Shown: positions 7,160 to 15,381, counted from the stretch's first letter. The stretch is 25,893 nt of DNA from Spirochaetota bacterium (GCA_029562045.1 JAKQWJ010000288.1:1-25893), one strand, 5' to 3'. Notes: generated by a model from the letters alone, not told the origin. Program-made: numbers and translations.

Positions 7160-8251
7160 GTGAAAACCGGGTCTTCCTTCCCGTCCGCCGCGATCAGTTT
7201 TCCCCCATGGGCGGCCGCCGTTCTGCTGGCCGCCTTCGGTTCGCTCCTTCCGGGGTGCTATGTCCTCAGGCAGGGCGGTGTCCTTCTGTCCTACCAGAGC
7301 CGGGCCGTGCCGCTGACGGAGGCCGCAGGCCCCGACGCCCCGGAGGACCTGCGCCTCTTCGCCGCCCGGGTGGAAGACATCCGGAGCTTCGCCCTCAGGA
7401 ACCTGGGGCTGAAGGAGAACCGCAACTACACCCGTTTCGTCGAACTGGACCGGGACTACCTGGCCGTCGTCGTGTCTGCATCCCGGAAGGACTCCTTCCG
7501 GCGCCATCAGTGGCGCTACCCCCTGGTGGGGACTCTCCCCTACAAAGGATTTTTCGATCCCCGGGACGCCCGCCGGGAGGCGGACAGTCTGAAGGCCCGG
7601 GACCTGGATGTCTGGGTCCGCCGGGTGGACGCCTTCAGCACCCTGGGCTGGTTCTCCGACCCCCTGTACTCGTACATGATCTCCTACCCCCCCCATCGCC
7701 TGGCGGAGCTGCTGATCCACGAACAGGTCCACGCCACGGTCTTCCTGAAGAATCAGGCCCAGTTCAACGAGGAGCTGGCGGAGTTCATCGGTCGGGAGGG
7801 GGCACGGCTCTACATCGAAAAGACCTACGGGAGGGGCTCGGCGGAGTTCCGGCGAATGGAGGACGAGGAGGCCGATTCGGCGACCTTCCTCGCCGTTCTC
7901 GGGGATCTCATAAGGAAACTGGAGGAACTCTACCGGAAGGGCGGGGAGCGGGAGACGATTCTGTCCCGGAAGGCGGAGATCATACAGAGGGCCCAGGAGG
8001 ATTTCGCGGCGGACTACCCCCGGCTCTTTCGGAGCGGCGACTACCGGGGCTTCGCCCGTCTGCCGGTAAACAACGCCTATCTGGAACTTTACCGGCTGTA
8101 TCACGACGACTCCGGCTATTTCGACAGGCTTTTCCGAGGTATCGGCGGCGACCTCCCCCGGTTCATCGGGGCGGCGAAGACCCTCCGAGGCCGCCGGGGC
8201 GATCCCAAAATGCTCCTGGCGGAGGCCCTGGGTCTGGAGCCCTCGCCGTGA
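7160..8251 (+). CDS. Putative aminopeptidase lipoprotein, DUF2265/COG4324 type
   Basis: The protein has 363 aa and starts at GTG 7160 with GGAG at 7151-7154. A hydrophobic signal (AAAVLLAAFGSLLPGC) ends in lipobox LPGC, giving Cys33 as the lipidated residue. The zinc motif HEQVH at 187-191 is followed by NEELAEFIG (203-211), supplying a downstream Glu ligand. This HExxH plus downstream Glu arrangement and the surrounding SYMISYPPHRLAELLIHE pattern match the 'predicted aminopeptidase' family. It should act on the periplasmic face of a membrane; the substrate is unknown. Its TGA overlaps the GTG of the glycosyltransferase (GTGA), so the two are coupled. Confidence 0.8.
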   Translation: MKTGSSFPSAAISFPPWAAAVLLAAFGSLLPGCYVLRQGGVLLSYQSRAVPLTEAAGPDAPEDLRLFAARVEDIRSFALRNLGLKENRNYTRFVELDRDYLAVVVSASRKDSFRRHQWRYPLVGTLPYKGFFDPRDARREADSLKARDLDVWVRRVDAFSTLGWFSDPLYSYMISYPPHRLAELLIHEQVHATVFLKNQAQFNEELAEFIGREGARLYIEKTYGRGSAEFRRMEDEEADSATFLAVLGDLIRKLEELYRKGGERETILSRKAEIIQRAQEDFAADYPRLFRSGDYRGFARLPVNNAYLELYRLYHDDSGYFDRLFRGIGGDLPRFIGAAKTLRGRRGDPKMLLAEALGLEPSP

Positions 8252-9177
8252 ACCCCGCGCCCCCTCCCCTGGTGTCGGTGATCATCCCCACCTACAACCG
8301 GGCGGCCCTTCTTCTGGAGGCGGTGGACTCCGTGCTCGCCCAAAGCTTCCGGGACTTCGAACTCATCGTGGTGGACGACGGCTCCACCGACGACAGCCTG
8401 TCCCGGCTGGCCGCCCGGGGTTTTGCGGTCGCCTGTCCGGGCCCCGGACTTCCGGACCCGGACAGGGAGGGTGGAGTCCCCCTCTTTCTGCTGCCTCTGG
8501 AGCGCCGGGGAACCCCCGGCAGGGCCCGGAACCGGGGGGCGGAACGGGCCCGGGGCCGTTTTCTGGCCTTCCTCGATTCCGACGATCTCTGGCATCCGGA
8601 TAAACTCGCCCTCCAGCTCCGGCTCCTCATGTCCCGGGGACCGGACGGGGCGGATCCGCCCCGGCTGACCCACACCCGGGAACTCTGGCTCCGGAACGGC
8701 CGGGAAGTCTCCCAGGCCCGGCAGCGCCACCGCCGGGAGGGGGACCTCTTCGCCGAATCTCTGGTCAAATGCGTCATCGGACCCTCCACGGCGGTCCTGG
8801 ACCGGGAACTGTTCCTCCGGGCCGGCGGCTTTCGGGAAGACATGGAAATCGCCGAGGATTACGAACTGTGGGTCAGACTCACCACGACCGAAAAAGCGGC
8901 ATACCTGGACCGGCCGCTGACGGTGAAGCGCGCCGGTTCGGGGGATCAGCTTTCGGAGAAGCACCGCCAGATCGAGATTTTCCGCATCCATGCGCTCCGG
9001 GACCTGGTGGACCGCGGTTTCTTCGCCTCCCGCCCGGAAAGAGCCGCTCCGGCCCGGGAGGAGCTGGCCCGAAAATGCGCCATCTACGCCGCAGGGTGCC
9101 GGAAACGGGGAAGGGCCGCGGAAGCGGCGGCTTACGAAAACCTGGCCGCATTTTACCGGCGGCGCATATCCGCTTGA
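8248..9177 (+). CDS. Family 2 glycosyltransferase
   Basis: The protein has 309 aa and starts at GTG 8248, overlapping the previous stop by 4 nt, with GGAG at 8236-8239. The N-terminal GT-A domain shows VSVIIPTYNRA (9-19), VVDDGST (41-47) and the metal-binding FLDSDDLW (DxD at 110-112). IAEDYELWVR (201-210) provides the ED motif expected of the catalytic base. No membrane helices are visible, so it is probably a cytoplasmic inverting sugar transferase for a cell-envelope glycan. Donor and acceptor cannot be told. Pairing with a lipoprotein metallopeptidase is unusual and gives no direct hint. Confidence 0.88.
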   Translation: MNPAPPPLVSVIIPTYNRAALLLEAVDSVLAQSFRDFELIVVDDGSTDDSLSRLAARGFAVACPGPGLPDPDREGGVPLFLLPLERRGTPGRARNRGAERARGRFLAFLDSDDLWHPDKLALQLRLLMSRGPDGADPPRLTHTRELWLRNGREVSQARQRHRREGDLFAESLVKCVIGPSTAVLDRELFLRAGGFREDMEIAEDYELWVRLTTTEKAAYLDRPLTVKRAGSGDQLSEKHRQIEIFRIHALRDLVDRGFFASRPERAAPAREELARKCAIYAAGCRKRGRAAEAAAYENLAAFYRRRISA

Positions 9178-9202
9178 TTCACCGGAGAAACGGCGGTACA
9201 TT
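9174..9202 (+). promoter_or_regulatory. Promoter TTGATT-17-TACATT, leaderless for the 9211 lipoprotein
   Basis: TTGATT (9174-9179) overlaps the glycosyltransferase stop codon, and TACATT (9197-9202) lies exactly 17 nt downstream. The ATG at 9211 is 8 nt further and has no SD. The 11-nt string around this -35 (CCGCTTGATTC) recurs at the rpiA -35. Confidence 0.7.
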
Positions 9203-9210
9203 GTTTTCCC

Positions 9211-9954
9211 ATGAGCCGGCGCTTTTTTCCCCTTGCCGCCGCCGCGGCGGCGCTGCTTCTTTCGGCCTCCTGTCAGGTGCGTCAGGATGTGACCCTGCAG
9301 ATCGGGGGGGCGGGCTCGTCCCGGATCCTCGTGGAGCTGCATCCGGTTTTCACCCGCTACTATTCCGACCTGGCATCGGGCTTTCTCCCTTCCTTCGACC
9401 CCCGGAATCCGGTCTATTTCGATGCCCCGGGGATCGGGAAAAACCTGTCGGCGAACCCGGACCTGGAAGTCCTGTGGATCAGAACCCCGGCTCCCCATAA
9501 ACTGGACATGGAAATACGCTTCCGCGATATCGGAAGGGCCATCCGGGGCGGAGACCCCGAAATCCGGGACATCATGAGCCTGCGCAGGGAGGGGAAGAGG
9601 GAGACTCTGGCCATCCACCTGGACCGGTCGAACCTTTCTTCGATCCTGCGGGTCCTGTCTCCGGACAAGGCCTCTCCCCTGAAGGCCCTCCTTCCCCCGG
9701 CGGGCAGGCCCCTCTCCGAGACGGAGTACCTGGAGCACCTGTCCTGGGCCCTGGAGGATTACGCCGGCCCGGGGGAGATCGCGGACGTTCTTCGGTCTTC
9801 GGCGGTCACGCTGCGGGTAAGGGTCCCGGGAAAGATCGCCGCTCTGGACGGCGGAGCCCCCTCGGGCGATTCGGAGGCCCTTTTCGTCGTGCCTGTCCTC
9901 CGGCTCCTGACTCTGGAAACGCCGGTGGACCTGTCCCTGACCTACACCCCCTGA
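9211..9954 (+). CDS. Lipoprotein of unknown function
   Basis: The protein has 247 aa. The signal peptide MSRRFFPLAAAAAALLLSAS ends in lipobox SASC, so Cys21 should be lipidated. The mature part begins with a beta-rich segment (QVRQDVTLQIGGAGSSRILV) and has charged alpha/beta regions, ending in a hydrophobic strand (VDLSLTYTP). No catalytic motif is visible and the family was not recognised. It appears to be a single-gene transcript with its own promoter and a hairpin terminator just after its stop. Lineage-specific lipoproteins of this size are common in spirochaetes. Confidence 0.75.
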   Translation: MSRRFFPLAAAAAALLLSASCQVRQDVTLQIGGAGSSRILVELHPVFTRYYSDLASGFLPSFDPRNPVYFDAPGIGKNLSANPDLEVLWIRTPAPHKLDMEIRFRDIGRAIRGGDPEIRDIMSLRREGKRETLAIHLDRSNLSSILRVLSPDKASPLKALLPPAGRPLSETEYLEHLSWALEDYAGPGEIADVLRSSAVTLRVRVPGKIAALDGGAPSGDSEALFVVPVLRLLTLETPVDLSLTYTP

Positions 9955-9984
9955 GGCCCGGTTTCTCCTGGACGATCCGTCCCG

Positions 9985-10005
9985 GTCCGCCCGGAGCGGG
10001 TTTTT
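9985..10005 (+). terminator. Intrinsic terminator after the 9211 lipoprotein gene
   Basis: Arms GTCCGC (9985-9990) and GCGGGT (9996-10001) pair with two G-T wobbles around loop CCGGA and run into T5 (10001-10005). It is placed between two convergent genes. Confidence 0.5.
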
Positions 10006-10958
10006 CAGTGCAGCAGAAGAGACGGGTTGACGGGTTTGCCCCAGCGGGAAACGGTGAAGTGCAGATGGCTTCCGGTGGAGTATCCCGAGTTGCCCACGTT
10101 GCCGATCCTCTGCCGCTCCTGGACCCACTGCCCCTGGCGAACGTGAATGACGCTCAGATGGGCGTAGAAGGTGGTGTAGCCTCCCAGATGGCTGAGAATG
10201 ACGTAATTCCCCGCCGTATCGTTGTAGCCCGTTTCGATGACCCGGCCGTCCAGGGCGGCGATGACCGCCGACCCGTGGGGCCCCGCGATATCGATGCCGT
10301 TGTGGAAGCGTCTTTCTCCGCTGATGGGGTCGGTCCTCCAGCCGTAGGGGGAGGAGATCCATCCCCGGGCGGGGTAACGGAAAAGTTCGCCCCAGACCCG
10401 TCGCAGCTCGATGGTCGGCAGTTTCGCCTCGGGAATGAAAACCTTCCCGCCGGCGGCTTCGGACAGCTCGGAGATATTGTTGGACTCCAGGATGCTTTCC
10501 GGAGGCACATCGTAGGATTCGGCGAGTTTCTCCAGGCTGTCCCGGGCCTTCAGGGTATGCATGATTCCGTCCATGTTGGGAATTTGCAGCACCGTCCCGA
10601 TCTGCAGGGCCCGGGCCTTTTCCACGGCATTGCAGCTGATTATGCTGCCCTGATTCAGGCCGAAGCGGTGGGCGATTTCGGAAATCGTGTCGCCCTTGAC
10701 GACGATGTAGGGGAAAAAGGCGAGAACGTTCCGGGGGGGCGCCTGGTCCTCCAGCAGCTGGGAAACCTCCTGGCCTCCGGAGCTCAGCATCGCCACAAGC
10801 TCCGGCTGTCCGACCCCGAACCCGCCGTCTCTCCCGTTCCAATGGGACATGAAACCGACCGTGATGAAAACCATGACTGCGACGGCGGCGTAGACCGCTT
10901 CCGGGAGCAGCGGAAATTTACCGAGGCGAACGAATGCCCGCACGACAGAATCTTTCAT
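10005..10958 (-). CDS. Membrane-anchored LysM / M23 peptidase (murein endopeptidase-like)
   Basis: The protein has 317 aa. A single membrane helix at about 22-37 anchors it, leaving the rest outside the cytoplasm. Two LysM peptidoglycan-binding domains occupy about 84-128 (YIVVKGDTISEIAHRFGL) and 131-176 (IMHTLKARDSLEKLAESYDV). The C-terminal M23 domain begins with SPYGWRTDPISGERRFHNGID; zinc ligands are H219, D223 and H300, with H267 (AHLS) and H298 also conserved. All key residues are present, so an active peptidoglycan hydrolase for wall remodelling or division is likely. The ATG at 10958 has GAGG about 6 nt upstream, so unlike many neighbours it has a leader with an SD. Confidence 0.9.
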   Translation of the reverse strand: MKDSVVRAFVRLGKFPLLPEAVYAAVAVMVFITVGFMSHWNGRDGGFGVGQPELVAMLSSGGQEVSQLLEDQAPPRNVLAFFPYIVVKGDTISEIAHRFGLNQGSIISCNAVEKARALQIGTVLQIPNMDGIMHTLKARDSLEKLAESYDVPPESILESNNISELSEAAGGKVFIPEAKLPTIELRRVWGELFRYPARGWISSPYGWRTDPISGERRFHNGIDIAGPHGSAVIAALDGRVIETGYNDTAGNYVILSHLGGYTTFYAHLSVIHVRQGQWVQERQRIGNVGNSGYSTGSHLHFTVSRWGKPVNPSLLLH

Positions 10959-10992
10959 TGTTTCCTCGCAACCGGTTAGTGCATACCCGTGA

Positions 10993-10998
10993 AGTATA
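10993..10998 (-). promoter_or_regulatory. -10 element TATACT upstream of the M23 peptidase gene
   Basis: TATACT on the minus strand predicts a start near 10986 and a leader of about 28 nt that contains the SD. No good -35 is seen; the position overlaps the hairpin at 11007-11025. Confidence 0.45.
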
Positions 10999-11006
10999 CA
11001 CTACAG

Positions 11007-11031
11007 CATCGGCGAATGACCGATGTTTTTT
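11007..11031 (+). terminator. Hairpin with T6 (plus-strand orientation) after dus
   Basis: CATCGG (11007-11012), a 7-nt loop and CCGATG (11020-11025) are followed by T6 at 11026-11031. The T-tract is on the plus strand, against the flanking genes, so it would stop antisense transcripts. For the minus-strand dus transcript it is only a hairpin 5 nt after the stop codon. Confidence 0.4.
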
Positions 11032-12007
11032 ACTTTTTTTCGGTTTTCCACCGCGCCTCGGGGCGCTCCCGGAAATACTCCCGGACGACCTTTTCGACCC
11101 CGGAGAACCCCGGGGCCCTGTTCAGCCGGGTGAAAAGGCCCTGGCCGAAGAGGAGATTGCCGCAGAAGTAGCCGAAGAACCTCTTCGCCCGGCTTTCCAG
11201 AAAGTCCGCCGGCTGATGGCGGGGAAGAAGATCCAGGAATCTCCCCGCCGTTTCCTCCAGATCCACCACCATTTCCCGGTGGGGCTCCCTCTCTCTGCGC
11301 CGGAGAAAGGCGAAGAACCAGGGGGCCCGGGCCGCGCTCCTGCCCACCATGATTCCGTCGGGGCGGTGCTCCTCCTTTTTTTCCCGGTAATCGTCGAAAG
11401 ACCGGATATCTCCGTTCCCCACCACCGGGATGGACAGGTCCCGCTTCAGGGCGCCCACGTAGTCCCACCGGGCAAGGCGGCCGAATTTTTCCTTTTTCAA
11501 CCGGGGGTGCAGGGTGATGAAGTCCACCCCCTCCTCCTGGAGTCCCCGGCAGAAGCGGAGAAGCCCCGGGTAATCATCCTCGAAACCCACCCGGAGCTTC
11601 ACCGACAGCCTCTTCCCCTTCACCGCCCGGCGCAGGGCCGCCGCCAGCCGCCGGGCCCGGTCCGCATCCCGCATCCATGCCACCCCGCCCCCGGCCCTGA
11701 CGATGTCCGGGGCGGAGCAGCCCATGTTGAAATCCACACCAAAGCCCGGAAGACCGTCCAGATACTCCGCCGCCCGGACAACCGAAGCCTCCTCGAACCC
11801 CACCAGCTGGTGGATCAGTCTGTCCGGGTCAGGATCGGCGGCGATGTAGGACGCCTCGTAGGGCCCCCCCTGGATCAGGGCCGCCGAGCTGATCATTTCG
11901 GTGAAGTACAGGTCGCAGCCCCCGAACTCTTCGATGAGAATCCGCAGGGCCGGGGTGGAGACCCCCGCCATGGGGGCCAGGATCAGGGAATCATCGAGGA
12001 TTGTCAC
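11030..12007 (-). CDS. dus: tRNA-dihydrouridine synthase
   Basis: The protein has 325 aa, the normal length for the Dus family. FMN-dependent reduction of uridine to dihydrouridine in the tRNA D-loop is expected. The TIM barrel starts with LILAPMAGVSTPALR; the catalytic Cys97 lies in VDFNMGCSAPDIVRAGGG. KLRVG, TLHPR, VVGNGDI and MVGRSAARAPW are the FMN-phosphate and tRNA-binding elements. Which of the DusA/B/C-type subgroups it belongs to, and the uridine position modified, cannot be assigned. The start is GTG at 12007, 6 nt after a TATACT element and without an SD, which implies a leaderless message. It is divergent from rpiA, with overlapping promoter space. Confidence 0.9.
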   Translation of the reverse strand: MTILDDSLILAPMAGVSTPALRILIEEFGGCDLYFTEMISSAALIQGGPYEASYIAADPDPDRLIHQLVGFEEASVVRAAEYLDGLPGFGVDFNMGCSAPDIVRAGGGVAWMRDADRARRLAAALRRAVKGKRLSVKLRVGFEDDYPGLLRFCRGLQEEGVDFITLHPRLKKEKFGRLARWDYVGALKRDLSIPVVGNGDIRSFDDYREKKEEHRPDGIMVGRSAARAPWFFAFLRRREREPHREMVVDLEETAGRFLDLLPRHQPADFLESRAKRFFGYFCGNLLFGQGLFTRLNRAPGFSGVEKVVREYFRERPEARWKTEKK

Positions 12008-12013
12008 GGGGAG

Positions 12014-12019
12014 AGTATA
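12014..12019 (-). promoter_or_regulatory. -10 element TATACT for leaderless dus
   Basis: TATACT on the minus strand ends 6 nt before the GTG start of dus. No clear -35 is found. It sits 14 nt from the -35 of the divergent rpiA promoter. Confidence 0.55.
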
Positions 12020-12033
12020 CCCGTCCCGGCCGC

Positions 12034-12062
12034 TTGATTCGAGCCGTCGGGGAGGATAGTAT
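12034..12062 (+). promoter_or_regulatory. Promoter TTGATT-17-TAGTAT ahead of rpiA
   Basis: TTGATT (12034-12039) and TAGTAT (12057-12062) are 17 nt apart. The predicted start is about 12069-12070, where an in-frame ATG lies. A competing view is that GGGGAGG (12049-12055) is an SD for the ATG at 12061, in which case this hexamer pair is not used. Confidence 0.5.
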
Positions 12063-12774
12063 GGCGGCCATGGACGCTCAGGAAATCAAAAAACAGGTCG
12101 GCTACGCCGCCATCGACGAGTTCGTGAAAAGCGGAATGAAGATCGGCCTCGGCACGGGTTCCACCGCGGTCTGGGCGGTGCGGAGACTGGGAGAGCTCCT
12201 CCACTCCGGCAGGCTGCGGGACGTCCTCGCCGTGCCGACCAGTTCCCAGACCGAAATGGAGTGTCAGAAGGCGGGGGTCCCTCTCCGCTCCATGAACGAC
12301 CCGGAAATCGGCGGCGTTCTGGATTTCGCCGTGGACGGCGCCGACGAGGTGGATGAAGGGCTCCATCTGACCAAGGGCGGAGGCGGCGCGCTTCTCATAG
12401 AAAAAATCGTGGCCTATGCGGCGAAGAAATTCGTCGTCGTCGTGGATTCCGCGAAGATGGTGAAAAACCTGGGCCTTTCCTTTCCCATCCCCACGGAGGT
12501 CCTCCGGGAGGCCCGTCTTCCCGCGGCCCGGGCCTTCGAATCCCTGGGCGCCCGGGCGGAAGTGCGCATGGCGGTAAAAAAAATGGGCGCCGTCATCACG
12601 GACAACGGCAACATCCTTCTGGACCTGTCCTTTCAGAAGGCCTTCGATCCCGTAAAGATGGAAGAAGCCCTGTCGCTGATTCCCGGGGTGCTGGGAAACG
12701 GGATCTTCGCCCGCTGCAACCCGGAGGTTCTGGTGGGGCATCCCGACGGCTCCATCCGCAGACTCACCCGTTAG
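12061..12774 (+). CDS. rpiA: Ribose-5-phosphate isomerase A
   Basis: The protein has 237 aa from ATG 12061, or 234 from ATG 12070. It interconverts ribose 5-phosphate and ribulose 5-phosphate in the pentose phosphate pathway. The signatures are complete: GLGTGSTA phosphate loop, VPTSSQTE, AVDGADEVD and KGGGGALLIEK with the active-site Asp, Lys and Glu residues. The start is ambiguous: 12061 has GGGGAGG 5 nt upstream, while 12070 fits a leaderless start 7 nt after TAGTAT. It heads a plus-strand run with an unknown protein, a HAD phosphatase, an alcohol dehydrogenase and ferritin. Confidence 0.94.
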   Translation: MAAMDAQEIKKQVGYAAIDEFVKSGMKIGLGTGSTAVWAVRRLGELLHSGRLRDVLAVPTSSQTEMECQKAGVPLRSMNDPEIGGVLDFAVDGADEVDEGLHLTKGGGGALLIEKIVAYAAKKFVVVVDSAKMVKNLGLSFPIPTEVLREARLPAARAFESLGARAEVRMAVKKMGAVITDNGNILLDLSFQKAFDPVKMEEALSLIPGVLGNGIFARCNPEVLVGHPDGSIRRLTR

Positions 12775-12782
12775 GGAAGCCC

Positions 12783-13349
12783 ATGGAAAAACCCCTTTAC
12801 ACCGGACGGGACCTGGTTCTGAAACGGGACAGCATCCCGGAACTGCTGGACGAGCTGACGATGCTGGGGATCGGTCCCAAGACCGAGGTCCTCCGGCGGG
12901 TTCTGGAAGACAGCCTGGAACTGGCGAAAACCGAAAACCGGCCCGTCGTCGCCCGGGACCCGGGCATGACCCTCGGCTGGGACGATTTCCACGGGGAGTA
13001 CTACCTGGTGGTTCCGGACACCTACGATCCCGGGAACCTCGTGGCCGTTCTCTTCGAGCGCCTGGTCTCCGGCGGTGAGGAGGACCCGGAGGAGGACCTC
13101 CGGGAAGGCCGGAGACTCATCCAGGAGTACCTGGGAGTCATCGAAGAGAAGGAAAAGGTCTCGCTTCGGGACGTGAAAGAAAAACTCGCCTCCCTGGTGA
13201 CGGACATGAAGAAAGCCCTGCGCCTCTTCGAGGAGGAGGATTACTCCGATGAGGAGTTCGACCGGCTCTCCACCGCCCTGGACAAGGCCTATTTCGACCC
13301 CATCTCGGAAATTCTCGAGGGAGTTCTGGTCACCATAGCGGGAGGCTAA
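12783..13349 (+). CDS. Unknown acidic protein, 188 aa
   Basis: The protein begins at ATG 12783, 8 nt after rpiA, with only a weak SD (GGGAAG). It is strongly acidic, with no signal peptide or membrane span, so cytoplasmic. The N-terminal 90 residues look alpha/beta (LKRDSIPELLDELTMLGIG, DFHGEYYLVVPD); residues about 100-170 are rich in Glu and Lys and likely form helices or a coiled coil (EYLGVIEEKEKVSLRDVKEK). I do not recognise the family. Tight spacing with rpiA and the HAD gene indicates co-transcription, but gives no function. Confidence 0.75.
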   Translation: MEKPLYTGRDLVLKRDSIPELLDELTMLGIGPKTEVLRRVLEDSLELAKTENRPVVARDPGMTLGWDDFHGEYYLVVPDTYDPGNLVAVLFERLVSGGEEDPEEDLREGRRLIQEYLGVIEEKEKVSLRDVKEKLASLVTDMKKALRLFEEEDYSDEEFDRLSTALDKAYFDPISEILEGVLVTIAGG

Positions 13350-13372
13350 AGACCCCCGGAGGAGGTTGCCCC

Positions 13373-14188
13373 ATGCCCCGACCCATCGGAGAGATTCCCC
13401 CGGCCCTCTGCCGCCGGCTTTCCGTCGTCTTCACCGATATCGACGACACCCTGACCACCCACGGCCTCCTTCCGGAGAAGTCCTATGCCGCCCTCTGGGC
13501 CCTCCACGATGCGGGCATCCGGGTGGTCCCGGTGACGGGGCGCCCCGCGGGCTGGTGTGACCACATCGCCCGGATGTGGCCGGTGGCGGGAGTCATCGGG
13601 GAGAACGGAGCCTTCTACTTCGTCTACCACCGGGACAGCCGTCGGATGCGCCGGGAGTACGCCCAGACCGAGGAGGTCCGGCGGCGGGGCCGGGAGGCCC
13701 TGGAGAAGGTCCGGACAGAGGTCCTGGACGAGGTCCCCGGCGCCGCCGTCGCCGCGGACCAGGCCTACCGCATCGCGGACCTGGCGGTGGATTTCCGCGA
13801 GGACGTCCCTCCCCTGGACGAGGGTTCGGTGGACAGGATCTGCCGCATCGCCCGCCGGAACGGCGCGGTCTGCAAGGTCTCCAGCATCCATGTCAACTGC
13901 TGGTACGGCGATTACGACAAGATCACCTGCCTCCGGGAGTTTCTCCGCCGGGAATCGGGCCGCTCACTGGACGAGATGCAGGAGGAGGTCCTGTTCGCCG
14001 GAGACTCCCCCAACGACGAGCCGGCTTTCCGGGAATTCCGCCATTCCATCGGAGTGGCCAACATCCGGGACTTTCTCCATCGGCTGGACCACCCGCCCCG
14101 GTACATCACCGGAGCCCGGGGAGGGGAGGGCTTCGCCGAAGCGGTGTCCATCATCCTCCGGCTCCGGGGTTCCGATGGAAAGGAGTAA
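13373..14188 (+). CDS. HAD-IIB family phosphatase
   Basis: The protein has 271 aa, preceded by a GGAGGAGG-type SD about 8 nt before the ATG. Motif I is FTDIDDTLT with nucleophile Asp22 and acid/base Asp24; motif II is VTGRP (54-58); the motif III Lys is probably K183 in YDKITC; motif IV is GDSPNDE (210-216). The insert between motifs II and III is the C2-type cap found in sucrose-phosphate, mannosyl-3-phosphoglycerate and trehalose-phosphate phosphatases. It should dephosphorylate a sugar phosphate or related small molecule; the exact substrate is unknown. Its position between rpiA and an alcohol dehydrogenase suggests pentose or polyol metabolism, which is inference. Confidence 0.82.
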   Translation: MPRPIGEIPPALCRRLSVVFTDIDDTLTTHGLLPEKSYAALWALHDAGIRVVPVTGRPAGWCDHIARMWPVAGVIGENGAFYFVYHRDSRRMRREYAQTEEVRRRGREALEKVRTEVLDEVPGAAVAADQAYRIADLAVDFREDVPPLDEGSVDRICRIARRNGAVCKVSSIHVNCWYGDYDKITCLREFLRRESGRSLDEMQEEVLFAGDSPNDEPAFREFRHSIGVANIRDFLHRLDHPPRYITGARGGEGFAEAVSIILRLRGSDGKE

Positions 14189-14192
14189 AGAG

Positions 14193-15332
14193 ATGGTCTT
14201 CACTGCGCCCTTCAGTTTCACCCTGCCCACCACCATCGAGTACGGGGCGGGAATCTCCCGGCGGCTCCCGGAGTTCTGCCGGAGGCTCGAAGCCCGGCGC
14301 ATCCTGGTGATCACCGATCCGGGGGTCAGCGGCCTGTCCTGGCACGCCGCGCTGATGGAGGACCTCCGGGGTCAGGGCATGGCGGTGGAGATCTTCGACG
14401 CCGTGGAGCCGAACCCCAAGGACCGGAACGCCGCGGCCGCCGGGGATGCGGCCCGGGCCTTCGGTGCGGAGGTCCTGGTGGCCCTGGGAGGCGGGAGCCC
14501 CATGGACTGCGCCAAGGTGGCGGCCATCCTGGCCCGGCAGGGCGGAAGGCCCCGGGACTACGAGGACCCCTCCCGGATCGGCCCCTCCCCCCTGCCGATC
14601 CTGGCGGTCCCCACCACCGCGGGGACGGGCAGCGAAGTCACCTTCGGGGCGGTCATCACCGACACGGCGGAGAGCTTCAAGTTCACCGTCAAATCCCCCC
14701 GCATCGCTCCCCGTTTCGCCCTGGTGGACCCGGTTCTGACCCTGTCCATGCCCCCGGCGCTGACCGCCGCCACCGGAATGGACGCCCTGACCCATGCCGT
14801 GGAAGCCTACACGTCCCGAGCGGCGGAACCCATCTCCGACGCCCTGGCCCTGCACGCGGCAGCGCTCATCGCCCGCAGGCTTCCCCGGGTGGTGGAGAAG
14901 GGCGACGACCTGGAGGACCGGGCGGCGGTACTCACCGGAAGCCTGCTGGCCGGCATCGCCTTCAGCCATTCCGATGTCGGCGCGGTCCACTGCATCGCCG
15001 AGGCCCTGGGGGGCATGTACGACATCCCCCACGGGGTGGCCAACGCGGTCTGCCTTCCCGGAGTCATGCGCCATTGTCGGGACGCCGCGGAGGAGCGCTA
15101 CGCCCGGCTGGGAGCCGCCATGGGCGCGGGGGAAGGGGCCGAGGCGGCGGTGGCCTTCGTCGAAGGCCTGGCCCGTCGGGTGGGGTTGCCGGATTTCCGC
15201 AGTTTCCGCATTCCGGAGGCGGACTTCCCCCTGGTGGCCGACAAGAGCGCCGCCAACGGCTCCAACCGGAACAACAGACCCCCTCTCACCGCCGGGGACT
15301 ACCGGGCCATCCTGGCCGCCCTGAACGGATAA
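14193..15332 (+). CDS. Iron-containing (group III) alcohol dehydrogenase
   Basis: The protein has 379 aa. The ATG at 14193 is chosen over the in-frame ATG at 14175 because AAGGAG (14180-14185) lies 7 nt before it; the gap to the HAD stop is 4 nt. The NAD(P)-binding part has ALGGGSPMDCAK and PTTAGTGSEVT. Metal ligands are D197, H201 (MDALTHAVEAYTS), H266 and H280 (DIPHGVANAVCLP). The enzyme interconverts an alcohol and an aldehyde or ketone with NAD(P)H; candidates are ethanol, butanol, 1,3-propanediol or lactaldehyde. In a fermentative organism it would regenerate NAD+. Substrate assignment is not possible from motifs. Confidence 0.9.
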   Translation: MVFTAPFSFTLPTTIEYGAGISRRLPEFCRRLEARRILVITDPGVSGLSWHAALMEDLRGQGMAVEIFDAVEPNPKDRNAAAAGDAARAFGAEVLVALGGGSPMDCAKVAAILARQGGRPRDYEDPSRIGPSPLPILAVPTTAGTGSEVTFGAVITDTAESFKFTVKSPRIAPRFALVDPVLTLSMPPALTAATGMDALTHAVEAYTSRAAEPISDALALHAAALIARRLPRVVEKGDDLEDRAAVLTGSLLAGIAFSHSDVGAVHCIAEALGGMYDIPHGVANAVCLPGVMRHCRDAAEERYARLGAAMGAGEGAEAAVAFVEGLARRVGLPDFRSFRIPEADFPLVADKSAANGSNRNNRPPLTAGDYRAILAALNG

Positions 15333-15336
15333 ACCG

Positions 15337-15356
15337 CCCCGCCCATGGCGGCGGGG
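15337..15356. other. Perfect GC hairpin after the alcohol dehydrogenase gene
   Basis: CCCCGCC (15337-15343), loop CATGGC and GGCGGGG (15350-15356) form a 7-bp stem. On the coding strand it is followed by A7, not T, so it is not a classical terminator for this gene. It may stabilise the 3' end or modulate read-through into ferritin. Confidence 0.5.
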
Positions 15357-15381
15357 AAAAAAAGTCATGCCGCTCCCGGGA

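Noticed and set aside
8116..10842. A 908-codon minus-strand frame
   Set aside because: It runs opposite the glycosyltransferase and lipoprotein genes and in the wrong frame of the M23 gene; composition is arginine/proline-rich and no domain is visible.
11007..11031. Plus-strand terminator read as evidence for a plus-strand gene before it
   Set aside because: The plus frame across 10008-10979 is antisense to the complete M23 peptidase and shows no coding character.
14175..14195. ATG at 14175 as start of the alcohol dehydrogenase
   Set aside because: The ATG at 14193 has a well-spaced AAGGAG, and the 14175 start would overlap the HAD gene without an SD.
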